In this document: one piece after another, positions 1 to 6,139 of the stretch
How positions within the stretch are numbered: the first letter of the stretch is position 1
How the letters are laid out: each line of letters opens with the position of its first letter
DNA from: Thiotrichaceae bacterium
GTDB lineage: Bacteria; Pseudomonadota; Gammaproteobacteria; Thiotrichales; Thiotrichaceae
NCBI GenBank assembly: GCA_024762625.1
Contig: JANTHA010000084.1
Location: forward strand, 1-8,426
DNA length: 8,426 nucleotides
Direction of reading: 5' to 3'
Program-made: the position numbers and the translations under genes
Notes under the pieces: generated by a model
The model's database searches: none
The model's input: the letters and a program-made list of their open reading frames with translations, nothing else
Told to the model about the DNA's origin: nothing

Positions 1-64
1 TAGAACTGGCCGCCATCGTTAATCCAATTGCCAACAAAGACGCCGTTTTAAATAATTTAGTCAT
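1..64 (-). CDS. Exported protein, N-terminal fragment (signal peptide only)
   Basis: This is the start of a minus-strand gene that runs off the left edge of the window. The 21 visible codons read MTKLFKTASLLAIGLTMAAS and then S. This has the form of a Sec signal peptide: a short basic n-region (K3, K6), a hydrophobic core (residues 8-16) and a small-residue region (AASS) suited to signal peptidase I. No cysteine is visible, so nothing marks it as a lipoprotein. The start is well supported: a strong AAGGAG lies at 71-76, six bases before the ATG. The mature protein is not in the window, so its function cannot be told. It is transcribed divergently from rnr, and the FNR-like box upstream hints at oxygen-responsive expression, as for periplasmic respiratory proteins. 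That last point is inference only. Confidence 0.8.
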   Translation of the reverse strand, partial: MTKLFKTASLLAIGLTMAASS

Positions 65-133
65 TACATTCTCCTTAATCGTAAATATAGGTTTCGTTTC
101 TCAGAGTACTTTTTATTTTTAAAGCCAGTACAA

Positions 134-139
134 ATTATA
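134..139 (-). promoter_or_regulatory. Candidate -10 box (TATAAT) of the exported-protein gene
   Basis: A perfect TATAAT on the minus strand predicts transcription starting near 125-127 and a leader of about 60 bases before the ATG at 64. No good -35 hexamer sits 16-18 bases upstream. That fits an activator-dependent promoter, with the FNR-like box taking the place of the -35 region. A second minus-strand TATAAT with an upstream TG (extended -10) lies at 164-169, paired with a fair TTGTCT at 188-193 over an 18-base spacer. It is an alternative, activator-independent promoter. Confidence 0.45.
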
Positions 140-159
140 ACTTATTTTCGTGGAACACA

Positions 160-173
160 TTGAATTATATCAA
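160..173 (-). promoter_or_regulatory. FNR/Anr-like operator
   Basis: The plus strand reads TTGAATTATATCAA, which matches the FNR consensus TTGAT-N4-ATCAA at 9 of 10 defined positions. A wider perfect dyad ATTGA-N6-TCAAT encloses it. Its centre (166.5) is about 40 bases upstream of the start predicted from TATAAT at 134-139, close to the -41.5 spacing of class II FNR-activated promoters. A weaker 8-of-10 match (ATGATTTTGTTCAA) lies at 201-214, 41 bases from the first centre to centre. AT-rich sequence yields such matches by chance, so binding is not proven. Confidence 0.4.
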
Positions 174-387
174 TCGTCCTGTTTTCAAGACAATTTAAAC
201 ATGATTTTGTTCAATAACTACAATGACTAATATAACTACTATTATTATGACCACAGCAACTGCTATTTGCTAAATATACGCTTAAATATCGTTCTGGATA
301 TCACTGATGTTCGGAAAAGAAAATGACAACATCGGCGGATTGACGCGGTTGTTATCACAATAAAGTCCTTTTTCCTTTTAAATAGCG

Positions 388-393
388 TAGAAT
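388..393 (+). promoter_or_regulatory. Candidate rnr -10 box (TAGAAT)
   Basis: TAGAAT matches the sigma-70 -10 consensus at five of six positions and would place the transcript start near 400, giving a leader of about 30 bases. The sequence 17 bases upstream (GTCCTT) is a poor -35. An alternative is TTGACG at 340-345 with TAAAGT at 361-366, but its 15-base spacer is short. Neither is convincing. Confidence 0.25.
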
Positions 394-406
394 ACGCCAC
401 CTCTCA

Positions 407-422
407 AACAAACAAGAAACAG
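407..422 (+). promoter_or_regulatory. A/C-rich rnr leader in place of a Shine-Dalgarno
   Basis: The leader before rnr contains only A, C and one G (AACAAACAAGAAACAG) and ends seven bases before the TTG start. There is no GGAG-type Shine-Dalgarno; AAGAAA at 414-419 is the nearest thing to one. A nearly identical 16-mer (15 of 16 bases) occupies the same place before the lipoprotein gene at 7023-7038. Confidence 0.4.
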
Positions 423-429
423 CAAGACA

Positions 430-2700
430 TTGAAATACAAAGACCCACATAAAGCGCGCGAAGCCAAAAAATACGGTCGCCCTATTCCCAGCCGCGAGCT
501 AATTCTCGAAGTCATGGAAAAAAACGGTAAACCGATTGGCTTTCGCGAACTGGCGGATAAACTTGGCTTGAGCGAAGCTCAAGACCTGGATGCAATGAAA
601 TACCGCCTGCGCGCCATGGAGCGCGACGGCCAGATTCTGTTCAACCGCAGTAAAAAATACGTTCCAGTCGCCAAAGCCGACCTGATTAGCGGACGCGTCA
701 TGGGACACCCCGATGGCTTCGGCTTTCTGATTACCGAAGACGGCAGTGAAGACTTATACCTGCATGGCAAACAAATGCGCAAGGTGCTGCATGGCGACCG
801 CGTGCTTGCCAGCGTAACCGGCATAGACCGCCGCGGACGTCGCGAAGGCGCCATTGTGGAAGTACTGGAACACAGTACGGAAACCATCGTAGGACGCTAT
901 TTCGTAGAAGGTGGAATGGGTTTTGTTACGCCAGACAATGCGCGCATCACTCAGGATATTATCATCCCTCCGGAAAACAGCGGCGACGCCAAAGACGGCC
1001 AGATCGTTGTGGTGCGAATAATTGAATATCCAACCAGCCGACACCAGCCCATCGGCAAGATTATCGAAACACTCGGCGATCATATGGCGCCGGGCATGGA
1101 AATCGATATTGCGTTGCGCTCACACGATCTGCCCCACGTCTGGCCGGAAGACGTCATTAAAGAGAACGCAGCGCTTGATGATCAGCTTTCAGAAAGCGAC
1201 AAACAGGGTCGCAGCGATCTTCGCAAACTGCCGCTCGTAACCATTGATGGCGCGGATTCGCGCGATTTTGACGACGCTGTCTATTGTGAACAGGACAAGG
1301 ATGGCAATTGGAAACTAACCGTTGCAATAGCCGATGTTTCGCATTATGTGCCGATTGGCTCCGCGCTGGATGAAGAAGCCTGGAAACGTGGAACCTCGGT
1401 GTACTTTCCGGAAGAAGTCATACCCATGTTGCCGGAAAAGCTTTCCAACGGCTTGTGCTCGCTAAACCCGGATGTAGACCGCCTTTGCATGGTCTGTGAA
1501 ACCACCATTGATCCGCATGGCGAGGTCATCCGTTACCGCTTCAAACGCGCCGTAATGCATTCGGCTGCGCGTCTCACTTATGACAAGATGGCCGCCATGG
1601 TGGTCGATAAGGATAAGGAGTTGCGCAAGGAATATGCGCACATTGTTGATCATCTCGACGACCTCTACAAGCTCTACAAAATTCTGCGCAAAGCGCGCGA
1701 CAAACGTGGCTCCATTGACTTTGACACGCAGGAAACACAGATTATTTTCGGAGAAAACCGAAAAATCGAGGCGATCAAACCAACCGAACGCAATGATGCG
1801 CACAAACTGATCGAAGAGTGCATGATCATGGCGAACGTATGCGCCGCGCGCTTTCTAAAGAAGCACAAAATTCCCGCATTACACCGCGTACATGCCGGTC
1901 CGGACGCCGAAAAACTCGCCAAGGTGCATGAATTCCTCTCCGGTCTAGGGCTGAGCCTCGGCGGCGGCGACCAGCCAACGCCAAAGGACTATGCCGAATT
2001 GCTCAACAGCGTTAAGGGTCGCCCGGATGCGCACCTGATCCAGACCGTGCTGCTGCGCTCCATGAGCCGCGCCTGCTATGCGCCGGTTGATCGCGAACAC
2101 CCCGAAAAAACCCGGCATTTCGGACTCGCTCAAAAAGACTATGCGCATTTCACATCGCCAATCCGCCGCTATCCCGATCTTCTTGTGCATCGCGCGATCG
2201 GCTATATTCTGGAACACAAATCACCGAAAGGCTATGCCTACGATTACACACAGATGAAAGCGCTCGGCGAGCATTGTTCGATGTGCGAACAACGCGCCGA
2301 TGACGCCACCCGTGATGTACTCGCCTGGCTAAAAGCCGAATACATGCTGGATAAAATCGGCGAAACCTTCCCAGGCATTATCTCCACCGTTACCAGCTTT
2401 GGCCTGTTTGTAGAACTCAACGACATTTACGTTGAAGGACTGGTGCATGTCACCTCACTGAAAAGCGATTATTATCACTTTGACGCCGCACGCCACATGA
2501 TGAAAGGCGAAAATTCCGGCAAAACCTATCGACTCGGCGACCCTATCGAAGTCGTGGTCGCACGGGTTGACCTGGATGAACGAAAAATTGATTTTGTACT
2601 GCCGGAGGCGCTGGATGAAAGCAATGAGCGGCCAGCACGCAAATCGCGAAAGCCACGTAAGAAAACCACCTCAAGAAAAAAAGGACACAAGAAAAAATAA
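430..2700 (+). CDS. rnr: Ribonuclease R (3'-5' exoribonuclease)
   Basis: RNase R is a cytoplasmic processive, hydrolytic 3'-5' exoribonuclease that degrades structured RNA. In E. coli it acts in rRNA quality control, mRNA decay and trans-translation. The 756 residues align end to end with E. coli RNase R. They comprise an N-terminal winged-helix region (about 20-79), two cold-shock/OB domains (about 84-147 and 151-232), the RNB catalytic domain (about 253-585), an S1 domain (about 644-725) and a lysine/arginine-rich tail. The four metal-binding aspartates of the RNB site are present as D273, D279, D281 and D282 in the motif DGADSRDFDDAVY. The basic tail is about 30 residues, much shorter than in E. 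coli (813 aa total). The TTG start is chosen because KYKDPHKAREAKKYGRPIPSR aligns directly with the E. coli N-terminus and no ATG or GTG is available nearby; no clear Shine-Dalgarno precedes it. The gene is convergent with metE and separated from rlmB. Confidence 0.97.
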   Translation: MKYKDPHKAREAKKYGRPIPSRELILEVMEKNGKPIGFRELADKLGLSEAQDLDAMKYRLRAMERDGQILFNRSKKYVPVAKADLISGRVMGHPDGFGFLITEDGSEDLYLHGKQMRKVLHGDRVLASVTGIDRRGRREGAIVEVLEHSTETIVGRYFVEGGMGFVTPDNARITQDIIIPPENSGDAKDGQIVVVRIIEYPTSRHQPIGKIIETLGDHMAPGMEIDIALRSHDLPHVWPEDVIKENAALDDQLSESDKQGRSDLRKLPLVTIDGADSRDFDDAVYCEQDKDGNWKLTVAIADVSHYVPIGSALDEEAWKRGTSVYFPEEVIPMLPEKLSNGLCSLNPDVDRLCMVCETTIDPHGEVIRYRFKRAVMHSAARLTYDKMAAMVVDKDKELRKEYAHIVDHLDDLYKLYKILRKARDKRGSIDFDTQETQIIFGENRKIEAIKPTERNDAHKLIEECMIMANVCAARFLKKHKIPALHRVHAGPDAEKLAKVHEFLSGLGLSLGGGDQPTPKDYAELLNSVKGRPDAHLIQTVLLRSMSRACYAPVDREHPEKTRHFGLAQKDYAHFTSPIRRYPDLLVHRAIGYILEHKSPKGYAYDYTQMKALGEHCSMCEQRADDATRDVLAWLKAEYMLDKIGETFPGIISTVTSFGLFVELNDIYVEGLVHVTSLKSDYYHFDAARHMMKGENSGKTYRLGDPIEVVVARVDLDERKIDFVLPEALDESNERPARKSRKPRKKTTSRKKGHKKK

Positions 2701-2703
2701 CAT

Positions 2704-2739
2704 GGCGTCCAATTATGTTGCGCCAATTATGAAGACGCC
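2704..2739. terminator. Hairpin with internal direct repeat, rnr/metE convergent gap
   Basis: GGCGTC at 2704-2709 pairs perfectly with GACGCC at 2734-2739 around a 24-base loop. The loop region holds two copies of CCAATTATG (2709-2717 and 2723-2731), 14 bases apart. It begins four bases after the rnr stop codon and would lie at the 3' end of the rnr transcript. No T-run follows, so it is not a canonical intrinsic terminator. It may act together with the larger hairpin next to it. Confidence 0.35.
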
Positions 2740-2780
2740 GTCATAAGCCTGACCAGACTTCCTCTCATCAGGCTTATGAC
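2740..2780. terminator. Strong 13-bp hairpin between convergent rnr and metE
   Basis: GTCATAAGCCTGA (2740-2752) and TCAGGCTTATGAC (2768-2780) form a perfect 13-bp stem with a 15-base loop. The stem starts directly after the first hairpin and ends eight bases from the metE stop codon. A symmetric stem between converging genes fits a bidirectional transcript end or a 3' stabiliser against exonucleases. Neither strand has a proper T-run after the stem, so termination may be inefficient or need Rho. Confidence 0.55.
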
Positions 2781-2788
2781 CTTACAGT

Positions 2789-5095
2789 TTATAAGTTCGT
2801 GTATCTCTCTGATAATTGACGGCTCGCAGCGACCATATTAGCCAAGGCGGGGCGCACTTCTTCCCAGCTACGGGTTTTCAAACCACAATCCGGGTTAACC
2901 CAGAGCCGCTCCGCAGGAATACGTTCACATGCTTTTTGCATTAGCTCAATCATGGATTCAACGCTAGGCAAATTGGGCGAATGAATATCATAAACGCCGG
3001 GGCCAATTTCATTGGGATACTGAAAACTGTCGAATACATCCAGCAACTCCATATCGGAACGCGATGTTTCAATGGTTATCACATCTGCATCCATGTCGGC
3101 AATGGCTTCAATAATGTCATTGAATTCTGAATAACACATATGCGTATGGATTTGGGTTTTATCTGCGACGCCATTGGCGCTGATCCTAAAGGCGCGAATT
3201 GCCCAGTCCAGATAGTCTTTCCATTGTGATTTACGCAAAGGCAAACCTTCGCGCAACGCGGCTTCATCAATCTGGATGATCGAGATGCCCGCCTGTTCCA
3301 GATCAAGCACTTCATCACGAATCGCCAGAGCCAGTTGCAAGCAGGTTTCAGAACGCGCTTGGTCGTCGCGCACAAATGACCAGTTCAGCATGGTAACCGG
3401 ACCGGTCAGCATGCCTTTCATCGGTTTACTGGTTAATGATTGTGCAAATCTGGCCCATTCAACTGTCATTGGCTCCGGTCTTGAAATGTCGCCATACAGA
3501 ATAGGCGGCTTAACACAACGCGAACCGTAGGATTGCACCCAGCCAAAACGACTAAAGGCATAGCCATTCAGTTGCTCTCCGAAATATTCCACCATGTCAT
3601 TACGCTCAGGCTCGCCATGCACCAATACATCCAGCCCAAGCTGTTCCTGCTCTTTTACACAGCGTTTAATTTCGTCCTGCATGATGGCGCGATATTCATC
3701 TTCAGTCAGTTCGCCCTCACGGAAATCACGGCGCGCCCTGCGAATTTCGCTTGTTTGCGGGAACGAGCCAATAGTCGAGGTTGGAAACAGCGGCAAGTCA
3801 AAGCGCCTCTTTTGAAGATCGGCACGCGCCGTATGCGCCGAACAGCGTTTCTCAAGCGAGCCCTCCAGGTTATTGATCCGTTGTTTTACTTCCTGATCAT
3901 GGACGCGCATGGATTTTCTCCTCGCGGCAATTGCTGCGCTATTTTCAGCCAGCTCCGCAGCAACTGATTCGCGCCCGTGATTCAACGCTATTGCAAGCGT
4001 TTCCAACTCCTGTAATTTTTGCAGCGCAAAAGCCAGCCAGGATTTAATTTCGGGATCAAGCGAATCCTCGCTGTCAAGATCAACTGGCACATGCAGTAAC
4101 GAACAGGAAGGCGCAAGCCAGAGACGCCCCTGCAATCGTTCATGTATCGGCTCCAACCAATCAAGCTGTGCTTGCAGATCGGTTTTCCAGATATTGCGGC
4201 CATTGATTACTCCTAGCGAAACCACCCTGTGAGACGGTAGCCAGTCGATCAGCTTGAGCACTTCGCTCCTCGCGGAGACCGCATCCAGATGGAAGCCATT
4301 TACCGGCAATTCACAAGCCAGCTGCAGGTTTTCCTGGAGTTCACCAAAATAAGTGGCAAGTAAAATCTTCAATGGCGCGGCGCTTTGCAATATAAAATAG
4401 GCCTTGCGCAGGGCGTGGCGCCATTCGCTGGAAAGTTCAGTCGCCAGCAGCGGCTCGTCCAGTTGCACCCATTCAACTCCGACCTGCGCCAACTGCTCCA
4501 GCAGTTTTCCATACACTGGCAATAATTTATCCAGTAGATCCAGCTTATTGGAACCATCCCTTGCCTTGCCCAGCCATAAATAGCTTACCGGCCCGATGAT
4601 GACCGGTTTGGGCTGCGAGTCCTGCGATTCACTTGAGAAGGCTCTTGCTTCTTCAAGCTGGGAAAGCAAACGTTCCGCGTTTAGCTCAAAACAGCTATCA
4701 TTATCGAATTCGGGCACAATGTAATGATAATTGGTGTCAAACCATTTAGTCATTTCGCCTGCGCTAACGCAGGAGCAGGCGGGCTCATCGGCAGCTGAAC
4801 GCCCGCGCGCCGTGCGAAAGTAATGATCCAACTCAGCTCCCCCCAGATCAGCAATCCGCGACGGAATATTGCCCAGCATAAAACTGGCGTCCAGCACCTG
4901 ATCATAAAATGAAAAGTCTCCAATAGGCATATAATCAAGGTGAGATTGATGACGCCAATTTCGCCGACGTAGTTCTTTCCCTGTCTGCTCAAGATCGGCT
5001 TGCGATGCTTCGCCGCGCCAATATTTTTCTAGTGCAAATTTTAATTGGCGTTTTTCCCCTATACGGGGAAAACCCAGGTTATGCGTTTTTACCAC
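2789..5095 (-). CDS. metE: Cobalamin-independent methionine synthase MetE
   Basis: MetE transfers the methyl group of 5-methyltetrahydropteroyltri-L-glutamate to homocysteine, the last step of methionine synthesis, in the cytoplasm without vitamin B12. The protein aligns over its whole length with E. coli MetE (753 aa), both barrels included. Zinc ligands H652, C654, E676 and C737 match E. coli H641, C643, E665 and C726 with a constant offset of +11. The IGSF substrate motif (from I442) and D610 in IIQIDEAAL are also present. I chose the GTG at 5093-5095 (768 aa) because an ideal AAGGAG lies six bases before it and the E. coli N-terminus lines up there. An in-frame ATG at 5117-5119 would add eight residues but has no ribosome binding site and lies upstream of that AAGGAG. 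An in-frame palindromic insertion occurs near residues 108-113. The gene is divergent from its expected activator, metR. Confidence 0.97.
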   Translation of the reverse strand: MVKTHNLGFPRIGEKRQLKFALEKYWRGEASQADLEQTGKELRRRNWRHQSHLDYMPIGDFSFYDQVLDASFMLGNIPSRIADLGGAELDHYFRTARGRSAADEPACSCVSAGEMTKWFDTNYHYIVPEFDNDSCFELNAERLLSQLEEARAFSSESQDSQPKPVIIGPVSYLWLGKARDGSNKLDLLDKLLPVYGKLLEQLAQVGVEWVQLDEPLLATELSSEWRHALRKAYFILQSAAPLKILLATYFGELQENLQLACELPVNGFHLDAVSARSEVLKLIDWLPSHRVVSLGVINGRNIWKTDLQAQLDWLEPIHERLQGRLWLAPSCSLLHVPVDLDSEDSLDPEIKSWLAFALQKLQELETLAIALNHGRESVAAELAENSAAIAARRKSMRVHDQEVKQRINNLEGSLEKRCSAHTARADLQKRRFDLPLFPTSTIGSFPQTSEIRRARRDFREGELTEDEYRAIMQDEIKRCVKEQEQLGLDVLVHGEPERNDMVEYFGEQLNGYAFSRFGWVQSYGSRCVKPPILYGDISRPEPMTVEWARFAQSLTSKPMKGMLTGPVTMLNWSFVRDDQARSETCLQLALAIRDEVLDLEQAGISIIQIDEAALREGLPLRKSQWKDYLDWAIRAFRISANGVADKTQIHTHMCYSEFNDIIEAIADMDADVITIETSRSDMELLDVFDSFQYPNEIGPGVYDIHSPNLPSVESMIELMQKACERIPAERLWVNPDCGLKTRSWEEVRPALANMVAASRQLSERYTNL
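4758..4773. repeat. Perfect 6-bp-stem palindrome inside metE
   Basis: CCTGCG-CTAA-CGCAGG forms a perfect hairpin, and the right arm is followed by another GCAGGC that can pair with the GCCTGC overlapping the left arm. On the metE strand it encodes the CSCVSAG part of [17 protein letters not shown]. coli has the shorter EPAAAAEMTKWF at this place, so the palindrome coincides with about four extra residues, including two cysteines, just before the conserved EMTKWF block. Confidence 0.6.
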
Positions 5096-5101
5096 GATGG
5101 T

Positions 5102-5107
5102 CTCCTT
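5102..5107 (-). promoter_or_regulatory. metE Shine-Dalgarno that decides the GTG start
   Basis: The minus strand reads AAGGAG, then ACCATC, then GTG (5093-5095). Motif and spacing are close to ideal. This favours GTG over the upstream in-frame ATG at 5117-5119, whose own upstream sequence (GAAAATC) has no Shine-Dalgarno. Confidence 0.8.
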
Positions 5108-5130
5108 AATATTATTCATGATTTTCTATC

Positions 5131-5147
5131 CCCGCCAGGATGGCAGG
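5131..5147 (-). promoter_or_regulatory. Hairpin in the metE 5' leader
   Basis: On the minus strand CCTGCCA and TGGCGGG pair along seven base pairs (one G-T wobble) around a three-base TCC loop. It lies between the predicted metE transcript start (about 5157) and the ribosome binding site (5102-5107). No T-run follows, so it is not an attenuator of the usual kind. It could protect the 5' end of the mRNA. The region does not resemble a cobalamin or SAM riboswitch and is too short for one. Confidence 0.4.
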
Positions 5148-5163
5148 CTTAATCAGGGAAAAC

Positions 5164-5169
5164 ATTGTA
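5164..5169 (-). promoter_or_regulatory. Candidate metE -10 box (TACAAT)
   Basis: TACAAT on the minus strand matches the -10 consensus at five of six positions and predicts a start near 5157, giving a leader of about 60 bases. The -35 position reads TATATC, a poor match, which is typical of promoters that need an activator such as MetR. The TATAT dyad at 5179-5192 overlaps the -35 region. Confidence 0.4.
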
Positions 5170-5194
5170 TTCAGCTCTTATATTGAGATATAGT
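5165..5194 (+). promoter_or_regulatory. Candidate metR promoter
   Basis: TATAGT at 5189-5194 is a good plus-strand -10, with a weak TTGTAT -35 at 5165-5170 and an 18-base spacer. The predicted start is near 5201, about 26 bases before the metR ATG. This promoter overlaps the proposed metE promoter on the other strand, so the two genes probably compete or are co-regulated at one site. Confidence 0.35.
5179..5192. promoter_or_regulatory. Dyad TATAT-TGAG-ATATA in the metE/metR control region
   Basis: This perfect 14-base inverted repeat lies between the two divergent promoters and overlaps the metE -35 position. LysR-type regulators often bind AT-rich dyads of about this size at such places, so it is a candidate MetR activation site. 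It does not match the E. coli MetR consensus TGAA-N5-TTCA. Confidence 0.3.
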
Positions 5195-5195
5195 G

Positions 5196-5215
5196 ATGGT
5201 TTTTTTATTAACCAT
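5196..5215. promoter_or_regulatory. Dyad ATGGTT-N8-AACCAT upstream of metR
   Basis: A perfect six-base inverted repeat with an eight-base AT-rich centre lies just after the proposed metR -10 box. It shares its last three bases with the next dyad (5213-5229). In RNA it could fold as a weak hairpin before the metR start; in DNA it could be an operator. I cannot choose between these. Confidence 0.3.
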
Positions 5216-5229
5216 GAATATTTGTCATG
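5213..5229. promoter_or_regulatory. Probable MetR site overlapping the metR start codon
   Basis: CATGA-N7-TCATG is a perfect dyad that contains the metR ATG. Inside it, TGAA-TATTT-GTCA (5215-5227) differs from the E. coli MetR consensus TGAA-N5-TTCA at one base. Placed over the metR start, downstream of the proposed metR promoter, it would suit repression of metR by its own product, as known for E. coli metR. No MetJ box (AGACGTCT) is present. Confidence 0.4.
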
Positions 5230-6123
5230 ATTGAGCGAAGCCACCTCAGAATCCTGCAAGCGCTGAATCAGCACGGTACGCTAACCGAAGCAGCCAATGC
5301 GCTGTGCCTGAGCCAGTCAGCCTTGTCGCATCAGATACGCTATCTGGAAAAAAAACTGGACATTATTCTGTGGCAAAAAGAAGGTAGACGCTTGAAACTG
5401 ACCCGCGCTGGTGAGTTACTATTACAAGTTGCTCACCAGGTTTTGCCAGTCTTTCAGCAAGCCGAAGAAACATTGAAAGCCTATAACGAAGGTAGCCAGG
5501 GAATCCTGCGGATCGGTGTTGAATGCTATCCCTGCTCCAGGTGGCTCAATCGCGTTGTTAGCGATTTTTTGCAGAAATTGCCCGATATCGAAATAGACAT
5601 TGTCAACAAGTTTCACTTTTCCGGTCTTGAGGGACTACTCAACCACCACATAGACTTACTCGTCACCCCTGATCTGGTGCAAAAACCCGGCATTTTTTAC
5701 GAGCCCATCGTTACATATGAACTGGTGCTATTAGCCAATGAAACGCTGCCACTGGCAAAATCAAGCGTCTTGCATCCCGAGCAACTCGCAACGGAAACGC
5801 TGATTACTTTCCCAATTCCACTGGAACGCCTGGATATCATGACTCGTTTTCTCAACCCGGCGGGCGTTCATCCGGCCACTATCAAGGAAATCGAGTCAAT
5901 AGACTTGATGATCCAACTGGTTGCGCTTGGACGTGGCGTCTGCGTATTGCCTGAATGGCTTGCAACGCATTACAGTAAACGCTACCCGTTAACAAAACTC
6001 AGACTTGGAAAAAACGGCATTTATAAAAAACTCTATCTTGCAATGCATGAAAACGATCATGATATAACGTATATTGAACAATTTATTTATGTCGGCAAAC
6101 AGGTCGCCGGCGATATGTTCTGA
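5227..6123 (+). CDS. metR: LysR-family activator of methionine genes, MetR
   Basis: MetR is a cytoplasmic LysR-type DNA-binding regulator. In E. coli it activates metE with homocysteine as co-activator and represses its own gene. The 298 residues comprise an N-terminal winged helix-turn-helix (about 1-60, recognition region about 18-41 with LCLSQSALSHQIRYLE), a linker helix (to about 88) and a LysR substrate-binding domain. The protein matches E. coli MetR (317 aa) at the N-terminus (MIE..HL..LQAL), in LRIGVECYPCSRWL against LRIAIECHSCIQWL, and in the middle (ASETL/ATETL, FLNPAGV). It lacks most of the E. coli C-terminal tail. The ATG has no Shine-Dalgarno (AATATTTGTC precedes it), but the conserved MIE start supports it. 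Position and orientation opposite metE are the classical arrangement. Only 16 bases separate it from rlmB, which implies co-transcription. Confidence 0.96.
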   Translation: MIERSHLRILQALNQHGTLTEAANALCLSQSALSHQIRYLEKKLDIILWQKEGRRLKLTRAGELLLQVAHQVLPVFQQAEETLKAYNEGSQGILRIGVECYPCSRWLNRVVSDFLQKLPDIEIDIVNKFHFSGLEGLLNHHIDLLVTPDLVQKPGIFYEPIVTYELVLLANETLPLAKSSVLHPEQLATETLITFPIPLERLDIMTRFLNPAGVHPATIKEIESIDLMIQLVALGRGVCVLPEWLATHYSKRYPLTKLRLGKNGIYKKLYLAMHENDHDITYIEQFIYVGKQVAGDMF

Positions 6124-6139
6124 AGGACATCCCACAACA

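Larger units (their letters stand above)
65..429. other. AT-rich divergent intergenic region, no gene
   Basis: About 365 bases separate the exported-protein gene from rnr. I find no credible small gene: the ATG-started frames are under ten codons (for example at 201 and 247) and lack ribosome binding sites. The left half is very AT-rich and contains the minus-strand promoter elements listed separately. The right half (about 338-429) leads into rnr. A short dyad, ATATC-N6-GATAT, lies at 286-301, and GATGTT-N16-AACATC lies near 306-333. Neither matches an operator I recognise. Confidence 0.7.

Noticed and set aside
286..333. Dyads ATATC-N6-GATAT and GATGTT-N16-AACATC upstream of rnr, considered as NsrR or other operators.
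   Set aside because: Neither resembles the NsrR consensus, arms are short, and such dyads are expected by chance in AT-rich DNA.
3533..3967. Open frame of 144 codons antisense to metE.
   Set aside because: metE is fully conserved in its own frame here; no ribosome binding site or recognisable protein is seen, so it is a shadow frame.
5096..5226. Search for a MetJ box, cobalamin riboswitch or SAM riboswitch before metE.
   Set aside because: No AGACGTCT-like tandem boxes are present and the leader is too short and unlike the known riboswitch cores.
5214..5234. Six-codon upstream frame (MNICHD) overlapping the metR start.
   Set aside because: It has no Shine-Dalgarno, and a chance ATG is likely in the AACCATGAAT dyad; it is too short to judge as a regulatory peptide.
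6074..6139. Longer rlmB frame starting at an ATG inside metR, adding 22 residues.
   Set aside because: The E. coli RlmB N-terminus aligns with MKTLITGIHAVE at 6140, which also has a GAAGGA upstream; the extension has neither homology nor a ribosome binding site.
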